Shown: positions 10,901 through 21,890, counted from the first letter of the stretch. The stretch: DNA of 64,000 nucleotides from Macrolepiota albuminosa (GCA_027475525.1 JAMWFC010000049.1:2340947-2404946); one strand, 5' to 3'. Numbers and translations: made by a program. Notes: generated by a model not told the origin, from the sequence alone.

Positions 10901-12345
10901 TGCTCCTCGGTTTTCTTCTCCGGGGGAATAGCGTCTCCTCGTAGGTGCTCTTCCGGGAGAGATGGCGAGGTGTGTAGCTGGAACGTGGGAGTTCCATCCT
11001 TCATGAGGCGGGCGAAGGGGGCGGCTCCAATGATCCTGATGTCGAGTGTGTTCCGGTCGATTGGGGTCGCAGATGTGTCAGCCGGGGCGGGTTTGAGGTG
11101 TGTCTGAGACCGGCCCGGATAGTTTGGCCCTTTGTACTTGTTCCGAGGAATGTTTGGGGGTCAATCAGAGACCTTGCGGACTCGGCCGGGTGTGGGCGAG
11201 GGCGTGGGTGGCGTATGTGGGGAGGGTGCGGCTGTCGTACCGGGGGTGTCGGGCACCGGGTTGCTCCCTAGGGCCCGGAGGTGCACGGCGGTCGAGGGGT
11301 GGTCTTCGGGTCCCGGGAAGGTCATGGTGAGCATCCTCCAGTCGATATCGGGGTTCGTGTTGCGCAGCCAAGGTAGTCCCAGCACCATCGGGGTTGATTC
11401 GTGACGTCGTGTGACCAGGAAGTCGGAGGTGAACTTGTAGTCGTTATCCAGGGTCACACGCCCCGAATGGGACCTCTGGATGGGGCCGGAGGAGGAGGGG
11501 GTGCCGTCGAGGCGTTGAAGGCAGAGAGGCTGGTCGAGGGAGTCGTGGGGGAGGTCGAGGGCGTTGCTGATGAAAACCCCGGTGCCTCCGCTGTCGATAA
11601 GGGCCGATATCGGTTCTGGGACGCCGTCCAGCCTGGCATTGATGACAAAGGATCGGGACGAGCGAGACTGGAGTCCGGGGGGTGGTGGGGGCTCGTCTGG
11701 GGAGTCCTTCAGGGTTGGATTTGAGGAGTGGGGGATGTCGAAGGGGAGTGGCTGGTCGTTGGGGGTCAGGTCCCGGGTCAGGCAAAGGGTGAGGTGTCGC
11801 CAATCAATGCGGGGATTAGTGTCCTGGAGCCACGGGAGCCCTAAGACCAGGGGTGTGGAAGGGTGGAGTTTTGTTACCAACATCCGGAGGTTGTGAGTCT
11901 GTCCGTTGGCGAAGGTAACGGGCATACGCATGAAGTGAGTGATGTCCCCCGCTGTGGAGGCGTCTCCGTCAAAGAGGCAGAGCCGTACCAGGACCGGGAG
12001 TCGCTGGGCAGGTTCCGGGGCAAAGGTAGACCATGTTTCATCGATGAAGTTGTCGGTGGCGCCACTGTCGACGAGGGTGTTGAGGGGGGTTCCGGAGGGG
12101 GTGAGGCGGGTTTTGAGGAGGAGGGAGTGCGAAGAGTGGGAGGGTAGATAAGCAGTGAGGGTGTCCTGTATGAGTGTCGTAGAGCGAAGATGTGAGACCG
12201 GGGCGGAGAAGATGTCGGGGTCAATTCCGCGATTTAGGGCGTCTTCCGGGTCTAAATCGCCGGGTCGTTTTCCGAATACTCGTAGGTGGCGTCCTCCCCT
12301 TCGAAGGTCCAGGTGGCACGTCCCATGACCTGTCGTTTGGGGCAC
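7934..12345 (-). pseudogene. pol: Gypsy-A pol: tandem protease, RT, RNase H, integrase, chromodomain
   Basis: Order on the minus strand: a first retropepsin-like domain (TLVDSGATDNFID, LVLGLPWL) and a second one (ALIDSGGTGVFIS, MVLGLPWL); reverse transcriptase with [12 protein letters not shown]; RNase H (LECDASDYAIAGIL, YDKELLAIVEAF); integrase with its zinc-binding arm ending CEPC and the core [13 protein letters not shown] and [12 protein letters not shown]; a GPFKILKK region; and a chromodomain ([17 protein letters not shown]) near the end at about 8100-8000. The frame is -1 relative to gag. Breaks are TGA at 11161-11163 and 9065-9067, both CGA in Gypsy-B, and a 1-nt deletion near 10095. 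Otherwise the coding capacity is complete. Confidence 0.92.
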
Positions 12346-14960
12346 TCGGAGATGAAATGGTCTTTCTCACCACAGAGTATGCAGACACCCTCCCTTCTCC
12401 GTCGTTCCTGCACATCCATCGGGACTTCGATCCAGGGTCGTCCCTTCTTTTGAAGCCGGTTGGCCCGGAGGGCCTCTTCGTCCTGTTCGTCGTCGAAGTC
12501 GAAGTCTTCGGGGTCTTCCAGGGGTTCCTCGGGGCTTGGCGTGTCGCCCGGGTCGTGGGCGGCCACGGCGGCGTTGAGTTGGGCCTGGGGACGGGCGCCG
12601 CTGCCAGGGTTAGCATTGGGCGGGCCGTGACTCACCGGGGGTTGGCCGCCAGGGAACGCGGGGGGGCCAGGGTTCCGACCTTGGGGGTTGGGGGCTTCGC
12701 CGGAGGGCCAAGGGGGTCCTCCTCTAGGGTTCCAGGGGGGTCGGGAACTCGAATACTTGCTGCGGTCTTCTCAGTAGCGTTGGTCGATCTGCATGACAAG
12801 GGCCTTGTATCCGTCGTAGGAGGGTTGTTTCGGGGCGAGTTGGAGAACGTCCTTGATATGTTGTGGGAGGGCGCGGCGGAGGGCATACTGGAGGGCGCTG
12901 TAATTCCAACCTGTCTCATAAGCTTCCTTTTCAAAACGTATGATGAAGGTAGTGAAACGTTCTTCAGAGCGCATCCGGAGGTTGAAGAGGTTGTCCTCGG
13001 CCTCGGCCATGGTGTCGTATATCCCGAATTTCCCGGAGAACTCGTCGACGAAGGCTTGCCAGCGAGCGAGTGCCGGGTTGTTGGGGTCGAACTGGATGAG
13101 GGCCGTGTAGTGATTGAAGGCGATCCCCTGAAGGTACGACGCGGCAAAGGCCACCCGGGAGCTGTCAACCTGAAACGTGAGCGGCTTTGCCTGAAATGTA
13201 TTGAGACACTGAGTGAGGAAGGTACGCCATTTTCGGGGGTCCTGGCCCGTGAAAGCGTCGGGCTTTTGGATGTCCAATCGTCCTTCACAGGCAAGGGTGT
13301 CGTGAGCGTCGTCCGGTCCGGCAGCGTTGCGGGGAGGGGGGCCAGCATTGTAATAGTAGTAGTAGTGATTACCCCCCCCTCCCTGAGGAGGAAACGCACC
13401 AAGGGCGGGGCCCCACCCGCTGGGAGGACCTCCTCCAGGTGGCTCACCTGGGGGTCCACGCCCGGGAGGCCCGTTGTCCCAGGGGGGCTCGTTCCTGCCA
13501 GGAGGAGGCCCGGGTCTCCACACGGGGGGCGGCAGGGGTGGAGGGCCTGGGGGTTGTCCTCGAGGTTCGGCTGGGGGTGGCGGAGGCGGTTGGGGAGGGT
13601 TCGGTGGTGTCGGGTCGATCGGAGGGGGGCCGGGTGCTGGGTTGCGCGGGGGACGTTCAACCCAGGAGGGTCGTGCTTGCATCAGGGGTCGCGGGGGGTT
13701 TCGTAGGTCGAAGTGGGGTGGTGGGTCGCAGTGGAAGTTGCGTTCCAGAGGGACCGGGGCTGACGTAGGGGGCGGTACCGGGACAGGCGCGGGCGTGGGA
13801 CGTGGTTCATTGTTGCCACGTGTGAGCTCGTCAATGTAGCATAGCATGTTGTCCGTGCTAGGGGTGTCTGCGCGGGGTCTACCGGGGTTTGCCGGGGCCG
13901 GGGGTCGGGCGTTGTCTGTTCGCGGGAGGGGTTCCAGGGGTCTTTGGGGCTGTCCCCAGGTCTTGAAGGTACTAGGAACGGAGTTAGCCCTGCAGCGAGT
14001 TGACAAGCCTACCATGCGGGCAGCGGGTTGATTGAAGAGGCCTCCAGTCGGGTTGAGGGACCGTAGTATGGCTGAGGCGTTCTGCCGTTCTTCCCGTTGT
14101 CGTTGCTCCGGAGTGGGGACCGTGGGGGCTGCCGGGACTGCTGGGGCCAGTTCCGGGGGTTCCCGTCGAATGTGAATCGAGCGACCTGGGTCCGCGGGGT
14201 CGTTGAGGGGCCGAGGGGAGGGGGACGCGTGGACTTCGTTGAGCAGTTGCTGTAATTCTTCCCGGAGGATCATATTGTGCCTATACTTTACCATGGTTTG
14301 CTCCAGGAGTTCTCCTCGCATGAGGCGATCCCCGAATTCGACCAGGCAGTGAGCCCATTCCTCCGGAGTGCCTTCGAAGTCGTCGTGTCCGAATTCCACG
14401 AGCAGCGTCCTTGTCCGTTGCGCGAAGTCCTCCGGTGAGATTCTGAGGGAGCGGAGTACCTCATCCCGTTGCCGTTCATACTCCTCGAGGCGTCGTCGTC
14501 CCATTGGCGAGGGAGGGGTTCGAGCGGGTGGAGCGGCGGCCGGGTAATGACGAGGGGGGTAGTCGGGGTAGGGGGGTCCTCGGGGTTCTCGGGGTTGGGG
14601 GACGGGGCGCTGATAACCGTAGTAGGGGGTGGGTGCAAAGGGGCCCTCGCTGGGGGGAATCGGGCGAGGTCCACTGGGTACAGGTGGGGTCTCCGGCAGG
14701 CCCCCGGGGATGCTCCGGTACGAGGGGGCCTCCATGGGTCGTGCCATGGCTAAGTTGGGCGGAGGGGCCCAGCTGGCTGAGGGCCCCAGGTCGTAGAGGG
14801 ACGGGTCAGGGGCCCAGTGGCGGTGGAGATATGGAGGTTCGTACGGGAGAGGTGGATAGACGGGGCGGGGGGTCTGCGTGGAGTAGTGATCGGGTACCGG
14901 GCGTCCGTAAGGGTCGGTCTGGTACCCCGTGGGGTAGTAAGTGTGAGTATACGTAGCCAT
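12252..14960 (-). pseudogene. gag: Gypsy-A gag with CCHC zinc knuckle
   Basis: ATG 14960 (MATYTHTYY) is the likely start; Gypsy-B has the same ATG at 49600. The N-terminal third is rich in proline and tyrosine. A capsid-like domain follows (FTGQDPRKWRTFLTQCLNTF, LARWQAFVDEFSGKFGI). The C-terminus has a zinc knuckle of the form C-x2-C-x4-H-x4-C (CILCGEKDHFISEC). An in-frame TGA at 12771-12773 stands where Gypsy-B has TGG, so this copy is disabled by one transition. The frame ends at TAG 12252-12254, and the pol frame overlaps it by about 90 nt in -1 phase. Confidence 0.88.
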
Positions 14961-14980
14961 CAAGAACGGTGTAAGGAGAG

Positions 14981-14993
14981 AGTCTTGATATTA
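14981..14993 (-). promoter_or_regulatory. Self-complementary primer-binding site of Gypsy-A
   Basis: The 13 bases next to the 5' LTR (plus strand agtcttgatatta) are the exact complement of 15346-15358 inside the LTR. No tRNA-type primer site is visible here. This arrangement matches the self-priming used by Tf1/sushi-type elements, where the RNA 5' end folds back on the primer site. Gypsy-B has the same 13 bases at 49621-49633. Confidence 0.7.
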
Positions 14994-15783
14994 TGTCAGG
15001 TTCCGCTGAGTCGGGGGCTTTCCAGGAAAGCAACGCCCTTACAATGCGGACTTGACCTACGAATACTCGGGTGTCTGGAACTCCGGGGCTAGGACTCCGG
15101 GGTTCAAGACGAGGACAGGGGTAATCCCGGGATAGGGGACTAGAGTCCAGGGGTTTGGGTTGGAGGTAACTGAGGTTAGAGGGGGTCGAGTCGCAAACCG
15201 GAGGTTCTAAGACGAGACCAAGTTAGTAAATCAAGAGTCACGAAGTGCGTACCAAAACTCAGAGCACGCGAATACTTAGGCGTGCCAGTCGAAGTGTACC
15301 AATCAAGGCGTACCAGTCAAGCAAAAGGGCATGCAATAACCAAAGTAATATCAAGACTAGCGAATACAGCGGAGAACTACACTATAAGTACTACGGATCG
15401 TGTCTCGGGATTCCGGGGTGTCTGGGATGAGTTCCGGGGGTCATTGAGTAGCGGTCAGGGACTGTATACCGGGATCGCACATGTGGGGACGCGCGATCAA
15501 TTGGCGCGGAGGGAGTCGTGATGCGTGGGGCGTGATGCGTGATGGCCGGATGCGAGCCACGTGATCCGATCGTTGATGGTGGTTCATCCCGGGGGCCGTG
15601 ATGCAGGGGTCCTGGGGGGGCTGGCTGATGGCGATCGTTGACAGCTGATGGTGGTCATTGATGCATGTGATGGCGGTGTCGGCAGCTGTGGGGGCGGGGT
15701 GCGCTGTGGGATTGACGGAAGAGGTTCCTGGGCAGGGTTCCGGGGGTGTCCCGGGGAGGTTCCGGGGGGGAGGGGTCGTGACA
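14994..15783 (-). repeat. Gypsy-A 5' LTR
   Basis: Begins tgtcagg and ends gtgaca in plus orientation; near-identical to 5025-5811. Transcription should run leftwards from within it. Confidence 0.93.
15346..15390 (-). promoter_or_regulatory. Predicted transcription start and TATA-like box of Gypsy-A
   Basis: On the minus strand a cttatagtg motif lies about 28-30 nt upstream of agtcttgatatta, the 13-mer complementary to the primer site. In self-priming elements that 13-mer should be the first bases of the RNA, so the TATA-to-start spacing fits. The inference is based on spacing and complementarity only. Confidence 0.5.
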
Positions 15784-15788
15784 CAATC
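15784..15788. repeat. Target site duplication of Gypsy-A (right)
   Basis: caatc, identical to 5020-5024. Confidence 0.9.
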
Positions 15789-17810
15789 CTCCTTATGCCC
15801 ATGGACATGAAGAAGTCCTATTGCAAAGTCCACGAGTAGATTATCCAGCAGGACTTCTCTGGCCTCGGCAAGCTGTTCAGAAAATTTGACACACCACTGG
15901 CATGCTATGTCATATACCAGTAGGAGACGCTGAATCCCATCCATGTTGGTCGTCTTAACTGCCTGTGTGATGGAAAAGTCTGTGTAAACCTGGCCTTCAC
16001 CACGGGTCAAGTTTGTTACACTATTAGAAGCAAAGCAGCCGTGCCATGTACATGCCGTTGCAACAATACCAGTAATGTCGCATGACTTGTTCATCATCAG
16101 GGCCTTTTCAATAGCTTTGAATGTGTTTTCACAGGCGGCTCCCTGGACAGCCAGAGGTCCAGCGGACGGCCGACGGACAGGATTGAATTGATGAGCAGAC
16201 GGCGGACAGGTAGAGTTAAAGAATGTCACTCACTGTTGGCTGTTCCTTTGCGTGCTTGAGATAGTGGGTGAGCTCATCCCTCCTGGCCATCATACCACTG
16301 CCTTCTGAATGCCATACATCATGAGCAGGATTAGAATGTCGGATGTGATCCGCCTTGAAGTTGCCGTCCATTATTAAAGAACAATTGAACTTCCACCAGA
16401 CGGGATCTTCTTCCCAGTTGGATGGAAGATTGACTCCTGGTTGGGGACAAGTTGGACAGAATATTGCAAGTTCACCACGGTCCGGCACCATGGGATGCCT
16501 CAATTCATCATGGCCAAAGCCTGCCCACTTCAACTTCTTCAGCCACCGCCATGAACGAGAAATTCGTCATAGCTCACGGTAAAGGTTATCCACCTCACCA
16601 GAAGATGCAATCAGGGAAGTTATTCTTGCAATTTTCTGCCAGTACTGGTAGGCGGATGCTTTGCACTCTAGATTTGTCAGACGGAAGTCGTCCAGCACAG
16701 CCGTTGTAAAATATGTTTGTGTCCGATAAAATGTACTGGGAACCAGCTGCGAGCGGATGGTATCCTCTACCAAGACATCCATCCCAGAACACTCACATGA
16801 AATGACAGTGATGTAGTGTACTCCAGTTGTGTGAACAATCCATTGTATTGGATTCCCAAAGCAATCATATCTGTCCATACGGAACCCGTTCGTGGCTGGC
16901 CGATCTTCTGGAATATCTTCTATTGGCACATTATTCTCTGGGTCCTGTTGCTCTTCCTCTTCCATGATTTGATCAAGGCTGGCATCCTGAAGTCTGCTCA
17001 GGAAATCTGAAGTCATGGATGGATGCGCTGCCGGATGTCCCGGATCGCTATCCGCTGATGGAAGTTCAACATCCAGTTGATATTCGAGTCGTAGAAACTC
17101 TTGCTCCTGAATGTCCTTTTTCCGCTTGTGGTCCTCAAGAGCCCTGACCCTGACCTTCCCTTGATGACAGTTTGCATGCAATGAATTGTGTTGGATATAG
17201 AAATACCCTCCAGTATCCGACATATTCATTGGTTGGAAATACCTACCATTCCATACTTCAGGTCGGTAAAATGGGTTGGAGTCGTGCATGCGGCGGAAAC
17301 ATCCGCAACAGAATATTCTTGACCCAACGCAATCACGGCATCGCCATTGTGCGAGGTAATGGTCAGGACAAGCAAGGCAATCAGTAACGTCATCCATTGA
17401 TTCATGACCAAGCAATCCATTGAGCAACTGTGGAACATGGTTGATGAAGTCGTTAAGATAATCTGCCTGTGTCTATGTATGAACTTGAATAATTCGCTCT
17501 CAATAATAGCATACATTCAAATCACCTTTACATGCCTTATGGATACGGGCATTGTATCATCTACATCATCTACCGTTGGATTATTGTCCAAGTGTGCAAA
17601 GTTATCATCATCTGCAAATGCCGCAGGTGGTGCACCAGTTACAATGGGAGCAGGACCCAGTGGTAGCCGTTGTGTTATAAGGACTGGCAACCCTTGTGTG
17701 TTCTGAGTGAGTCGTGTCCTTTCCTCAGCAAACGGGATGAGGTCCCTTTGTCTGATGACTGTTGTTTTTGGTTGCTTGCGTTTCTTTAGAGAGTTCAGGT
17801 TCATGATCAA
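15784..17810 (-). pseudogene. KDZ transposase, N-terminal half with CxC2-like cysteine cluster
   Basis: The coding sequence begins near 17810 (MIMNLNSLKKRK). Introns lie at 17525-17467 and 16233-16143. The cysteine cluster (CLACPDHYLAQWRCRDC, then CCGC and an FRRMH histidine) matches the CxC2 type found at the start of agaricomycete KDZ transposases. The catalytic core follows with CPTCPQPGVNLP, IMDGNFKADH (first acidic residue) and VYDIACQW (second), then GLLHVHGHKEDC, where Gypsy-A has inserted. A TGA at 16567-16569 interrupts the frame (YREL stop RISRSW). The rest of the protein continues at 5024. The expected product would cut and paste the element between its inverted repeats. Confidence 0.85.
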
Positions 17811-17825
17811 AATATGTATGGCCAG

Positions 17826-18047
17826 GACCTAGCCATTGTACCGGATATCTAATGAGACTGCTCATTGATATCAGCAATATGCCCCAATTTGGACGGGCCA
17901 GATACCAGCGGACAGCGGACCCTATTCGTTGAAGACAAATGGAATCCGTTTGTCATCAACGGACACTGAACGGAAAATCTATATTTTATCATGTGATCCT
18001 TCGGTTGAGAACTGTGTGGTTGCAGAAAATTATATTGTCTACAAACA
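17826..18047. promoter_or_regulatory. Bidirectional intergenic region between transposase and companion gene
   Basis: A 222-bp gap separates the divergently transcribed transposase (minus) and the 18048 gene (plus). It is dense in short CGGA/TCCG motifs (ccagcggacagcggaccc, atccgtt, caacggacactgaacgga). It may be a shared promoter; no TATA box is obvious. Confidence 0.35.
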
Positions 18048-19532
18048 TGTCTGTCCTTCTGCAACCGCTTAAACCAATATTTTCACCAAAGAAAAGACGA
18101 GTGGAACTGATATTTACAGTGGAAGAAAGATCTATCTTTGAACCATACAAGGAACTCTACCGCTCCTCAACTACTCCTCAAGCTCGGACTGCTATCTTGA
18201 AGGATAAAATCCTAACGGATAGCTGAAAACTTCACTGCGAGATGTTGTCTGGCAGACAATGGCAAAGGAGATAAACGAGGAGATCCAGAACTTGTTGAGG
18301 GGTAAGGATCACAATGCCTCGGGATTGGATGCATTTGCACAATATAATGTGGCTGTCAAAAATGTTATGCATCAACTCACACCGCAGGAGGAAAGTTGTT
18401 TACGGAAGATGGTGGCAGAATGGAGCAAAAAAGGAAATCCGCCAGAAATTCAGCGCAAGTTGGTACTCCTTCTGTCCCCCATCTGTCCTCTATTCGTTGT
18501 ACATCCGTCCGCTTGATTCCGCTTTCTAATCGTTGTCTCTCCAGGAAGGCCCAAAAGCATGGTTTGAAGCGTGTGGACGATGCAGATGTGCTTCGATTTA
18601 GAGAGATGGGCATGTTGAGTTGGACTGTTGTTGGTTGGTATGCAGATGAAGGCATGACTATTAGAATGTATGTGGTGCCATCATTCTTTAAACAATTTTG
18701 ACACCAATTATAGTCATGACAATATGTCATACTTGACCCATGCTAACCGACCTACCTTTCAAGACTCCTTTCCTGACCTTGTTAGTGACCTCAACAAGAA
18801 GATGATGGATTACATGTCTGCTCTTCTTGGTAGAGACATGCTGTCCAACATGCAATCACCCCATGATTTGACTCCTCCTATCCTTACACGCCATGACCTC
18901 ATCCTTGATCTGGATAGGGATGGATTCCCAATATTACCAGCAGATCCAGGACCAAATATATTTCAAACTCAGGCAGAATTGGAAATGCTTGTCCGGGACT
19001 ATCTAAATACTCATTACAGTGAATCCTAGTTTTCTCCACCTTTGCTCATCATCTGATCACTCCATCAGAAATTGCATCTGGTTACTGGTATGAATCCATG
19101 GTTCACAATGAATCCCGACCAAATGTATCAGCTTCCGCTCACGACGAGTCCGCTCTTGACGGATGTGGTGATGATACAGCAGTGGTAGATGCCACTACCA
19201 TCCACCTCTTACAACAAAGAGGATGGAGCCATCCAGACCCTCCAATTAATGGCCCTAGTGATGGTTCCCCTAGATATAGAGTGTCAAGAAGGGTGCTCGA
19301 CATTCTTCAAGATGAGGACAACGGCCAATTTGAAGGTGAGGGAAGGCCAGCATTACAAAACCAAAAGAAGCACAAGGCATTGCCTAACCAATTGTCAACA
19401 AATTCCAAGCGACCCCGCAAGTCTCAAGCACAAATGTTACAGGAGGATGCAGCTCAATACATTGATATGTCTACACCAGCAAAAAGGAGTAGCAGCCGCA
19501 CTAAGGTCATTCGACCAGTCCGCCGTCATTGA
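18048..19532 (+). pseudogene. Conserved unknown gene of the KDZ element, spliced
   Basis: No named family recognised. It starts at ATG 18048 (MSVLLQPLKP). The first exon has a 1-nt shift near 18215, after which the clear frame LKTSLRDVVWQTMAKEINEE runs on through GLDAFAQYNVAVKNVM and LRKMVAEWSKKGNPPEIQRK. An intron from about 18449 to 18542 (gttggt...ctccag) joins to KAQKHGLKRVDDADVL. A second intron from about 18670 to 18709 joins to HDNMSYLTHANRPTFQDSF. A third is likely from about 19019 to 19069. The end is KRPRKSQAQMLQEDAAQY followed by a basic tail ending at 19532. The QYN(V)A and W-x4-(G)NP-E-QRK patterns remind me of uncharacterised agaricomycete proteins found near such transposons, but that is recollection, not a search. 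It diverges from the transposase promoter. Confidence 0.55.
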
Positions 19533-19636
19533 TGTGGGGAAGGGGGGAATGTTATATTACATTTTTGTAAACTATAGGGTTACAAAAATGTACGAATGTC
19601 TGTCATAGCGAAAAAAAAAATTGTAATCGTCCATCT

Positions 19637-21694
19637 TCACTTCTCTTCTGTTGCCTTCTGTCTCTCAGTAAGCCGACTGGATGATTGGGTCCGTTGCATC
19701 GGCGGCCGACTACTTTGGGAGTTGCTGCAAGCCCATCCCCTTGGGCCAGGGAGAGGGTCCTCGGCAGGGACTGGCGGAGGGACGGAAGATGGTTGAGGGG
19801 GTGACGGAGATGTTTGTGCGGGAGACGTCCCTGAGGATGTTTGTTGAAGCAGGGACGGAGCAACGGTGAGAGCGGATAAGTCAGTGGTGAGGGCAGAGGT
19901 GTCACCAGTGGGAACGGATACGTCAGCACTGGCAGGAGATTGGTCAGCAGTGGGGTCAGGAGTGGTTTCTTCCTCTTCAACGATGGGTCCAAGTCCACTG
20001 TGCCCTGTTGGATGCACTGCCACATCATCCTGAGCTGACGGACTGGAGGGACGGGTGGAGATGTGAAGTCGACTCTGCAAAGTGTCAACCATACCCTGAA
20101 TATGGCGGATCTGCTCCTCTGTCTGACAGATCTGTCTGTCGTGGGATGCAAGCGTCTCACCCGCACGAGAAACATTGGTTTGCAGGGTTTTCATATGGCC
20201 ACCAAGCATGTCGACCTGAGTCTGGTAGCGACAGAAGAAGTCCTCAATATGCGGTAACCAGCTCTCCTCAGCTGTGACAAACCCATCCCGCACCTGCTCC
20301 CCAACATTCCACAATGCTTCCTGGAACCCATTCTCCATCCTGTCTAAACGGCTCTCCACCCCTGCCATTACACCAGCCACAATGTCCTCACTGTGACTAG
20401 ACTCCATTGCCCGCTCCTTGCCNNNNNNNNNNNNNNNNNNNNNNNNNNNNNNNNNNNNNNNNNNNNNNNNNNNNNNNNNNNNNNNNNNNNNNNNNNNNNN
20501 NNNNNNNNNNNNNNNNNNNNNNAAACGGCTCTCCACCCCTGCCATTACACCAGCCACAATGTCCTCACTGTGACTAGACTCCATTGCCCGCTCCTTGCCC
20601 TTTCCCTTGACCAGAAGAGGATCCGCTGGGCAGTTGGAGGTCGATGGTTGGGATGGACGGACGGACAGTTTTGATGGTCCTGCGATTGGACTGGCTGGTT
20701 CATCTGCTAACTATTGGTTAGCTATTTGAGCAGGAAAAGAGTTTCATACCGTCATCACTCTCAATAATCATCACTGACTTCTTTCTCAGTGGTTTTTTCC
20801 CCTTTCCCTTGTTGCTGGGCTTGACGGTTTTCTTGACAATCGTCAGGCTGCATGTTCGTTTGCGAATGAGCTGGCAGGGATTGCATGCGGTGCCGCCCTT
20901 TGTCCTGACACACTGTAGCCACTTACTTGCGCAATATTGGCAAGGGGGGTTGATGTGCTGACCCTCGCGATGAGGTGCTGTCCTCAGATACCTGCCCAAC
21001 AGCATCCCTCCAGTAATTTCCCCCTTCGGTATCCTGCCCTCTTGTTCTTCCTCTTCCTCTTCCTCTTCATCCTCGTCCTCATCCTCGTCCTCCTGCTCCT
21101 TCTGTTGACGATAGGTACCAGGAGGAGGTTGACCAATATAGGTCACCCGTTTTGGCTTCTTGGGATTTGGCGACGGACCAGACAAATCTCCTGCCGCTGG
21201 AGGACTCGGTCGTTTTCTCTTCTTCGGAATCGGTGACGGACCAGACGAATCTCCTGCTGCTGGCCTATGACCTATCCGGTCTTCTCGTGCCGGTGCCGTC
21301 GACGGACCGGCCTCGGTCGACGGATCAGGTCATTCTTCGCCCCCACTTGGTTCCTCCCCCCTTCCGCTCCTCTGGGTCCATTTCTTCGCAGCATCCTTCA
21401 ACCGCCTGGTCATATCCTCGTCAGAAAGCTTGCTCTGGAGTAGCGGGATAACTTCGTTGATGAAACTTCTCCTGGCATCAAGGAGGAGTTTCTTGTCATC
21501 CTTGACGTCCCTAACCTTGAACCACATGTCAATCTACAGGACGACTATTAGTGCATGTCTATTAGGCAGGAGTGCTTGTATCTTACCAGGTCCTTCTGCT
21601 GTGCTTTGAGTTGTCGCAGGTCTCCTGCGAGAGCAAGGTATAATACTCAAACATCTGCGTCAATGACCCGTTGGTGGAGTTCTTCGTTAGACAT
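19637..21694 (-). pseudogene. Zinc-cluster/coiled-coil protein of the KDZ element
   Basis: ATG 21694 (MSNEELHQRVIDADV), intron 21586-21534, exon 2 21533-20750, intron 20749-20695, last exon to TGA 19637. The N-terminal domain is helical (GDLRQLKAQQKDL, then DMWFKVRDV). It is followed by an acidic run (21040-21100), a C-x2-C-x6-C-x8-C-x2-C-x7-C cluster (CQYCASKWLQC...CNPC...C), a basic stretch (KGKGKKPLRKKS), a coiled coil of about 90 residues (20390-20050) and a Ser/Pro/Thr-rich tail. The pattern resembles a Zn2Cys6 cluster, so DNA binding is plausible. Two in-frame TGAs (21648-21650 and 21330-21332) look like CGA decay. The last exon holds the 100-N gap at 20423-20522. Confidence 0.55.
20346..20599. 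other. Assembly gap (100 N) flanked by an identical 77-bp overlap
   Basis: Bases 20346-20422 and 20523-20599 are the same 77 bp, starting aaacggctctcc and ending ctccttgcc. They sit directly on either side of a run of exactly 100 N (20423-20522). This is what two overlapping contig ends joined by a default-size gap look like. Collapsing the 177 bp leaves one continuous reading frame. Confidence 0.85.
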
Positions 21695-21890
21695 GGCGGA
21701 TGGAGGATTAAAGAAACGGACGAGAACTTTACACGAAGCAAGTTCTGAAAATAGATATCATGTGACCCTGTTTAAATTACAAAAGAAGTTTGATTTATTG
21801 CTTGACAAAACCTTACCTTGTTTATCTTACAGTTTAGTAGATAACAATTAGCTAAGCAGGCCAAAAATAGCAAACGTCATAATGTTCATT

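Larger units (their letters stand above)
5025..15783 (-). mobile_element. Gypsy-A: full-length Ty3/chromovirus LTR retrotransposon
   Basis: A 10.76-kb element with 787- and 790-bp LTRs that begin tgtcagg and end gtgaca, flanked by the duplication caatc. Genes read on the minus strand: gag (14960-12252), then protease, reverse transcriptase, RNase H, integrase and chromodomain (12345-7934). A plus-strand spliced gene lies between integrase and the 3' LTR (5920-7698). The two LTRs differ at roughly 3% of positions by eye, almost all C/T or G/A. Pol is broken by two CGA to TGA stops and one 1-nt deletion, and gag by TGG to TGA. Confidence 0.93.

Noticed and set aside
12192..13706. A 504-codon plus-strand frame opposite Gypsy-A gag
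   Set aside because: It is antisense to a well-supported gag in GC-rich sequence, the matching region of Gypsy-B is broken, and the composition is what the reverse strand of a proline-rich gene gives. Treated as a shadow.
21625..21652. A GT...AG pair that would remove the stop in exon 1 of the KDZ zinc-cluster gene
   Set aside because: It would be a 28-nt intron, too short. The frame is continuous across it apart from one TGA, so a CGA to TGA change is simpler.
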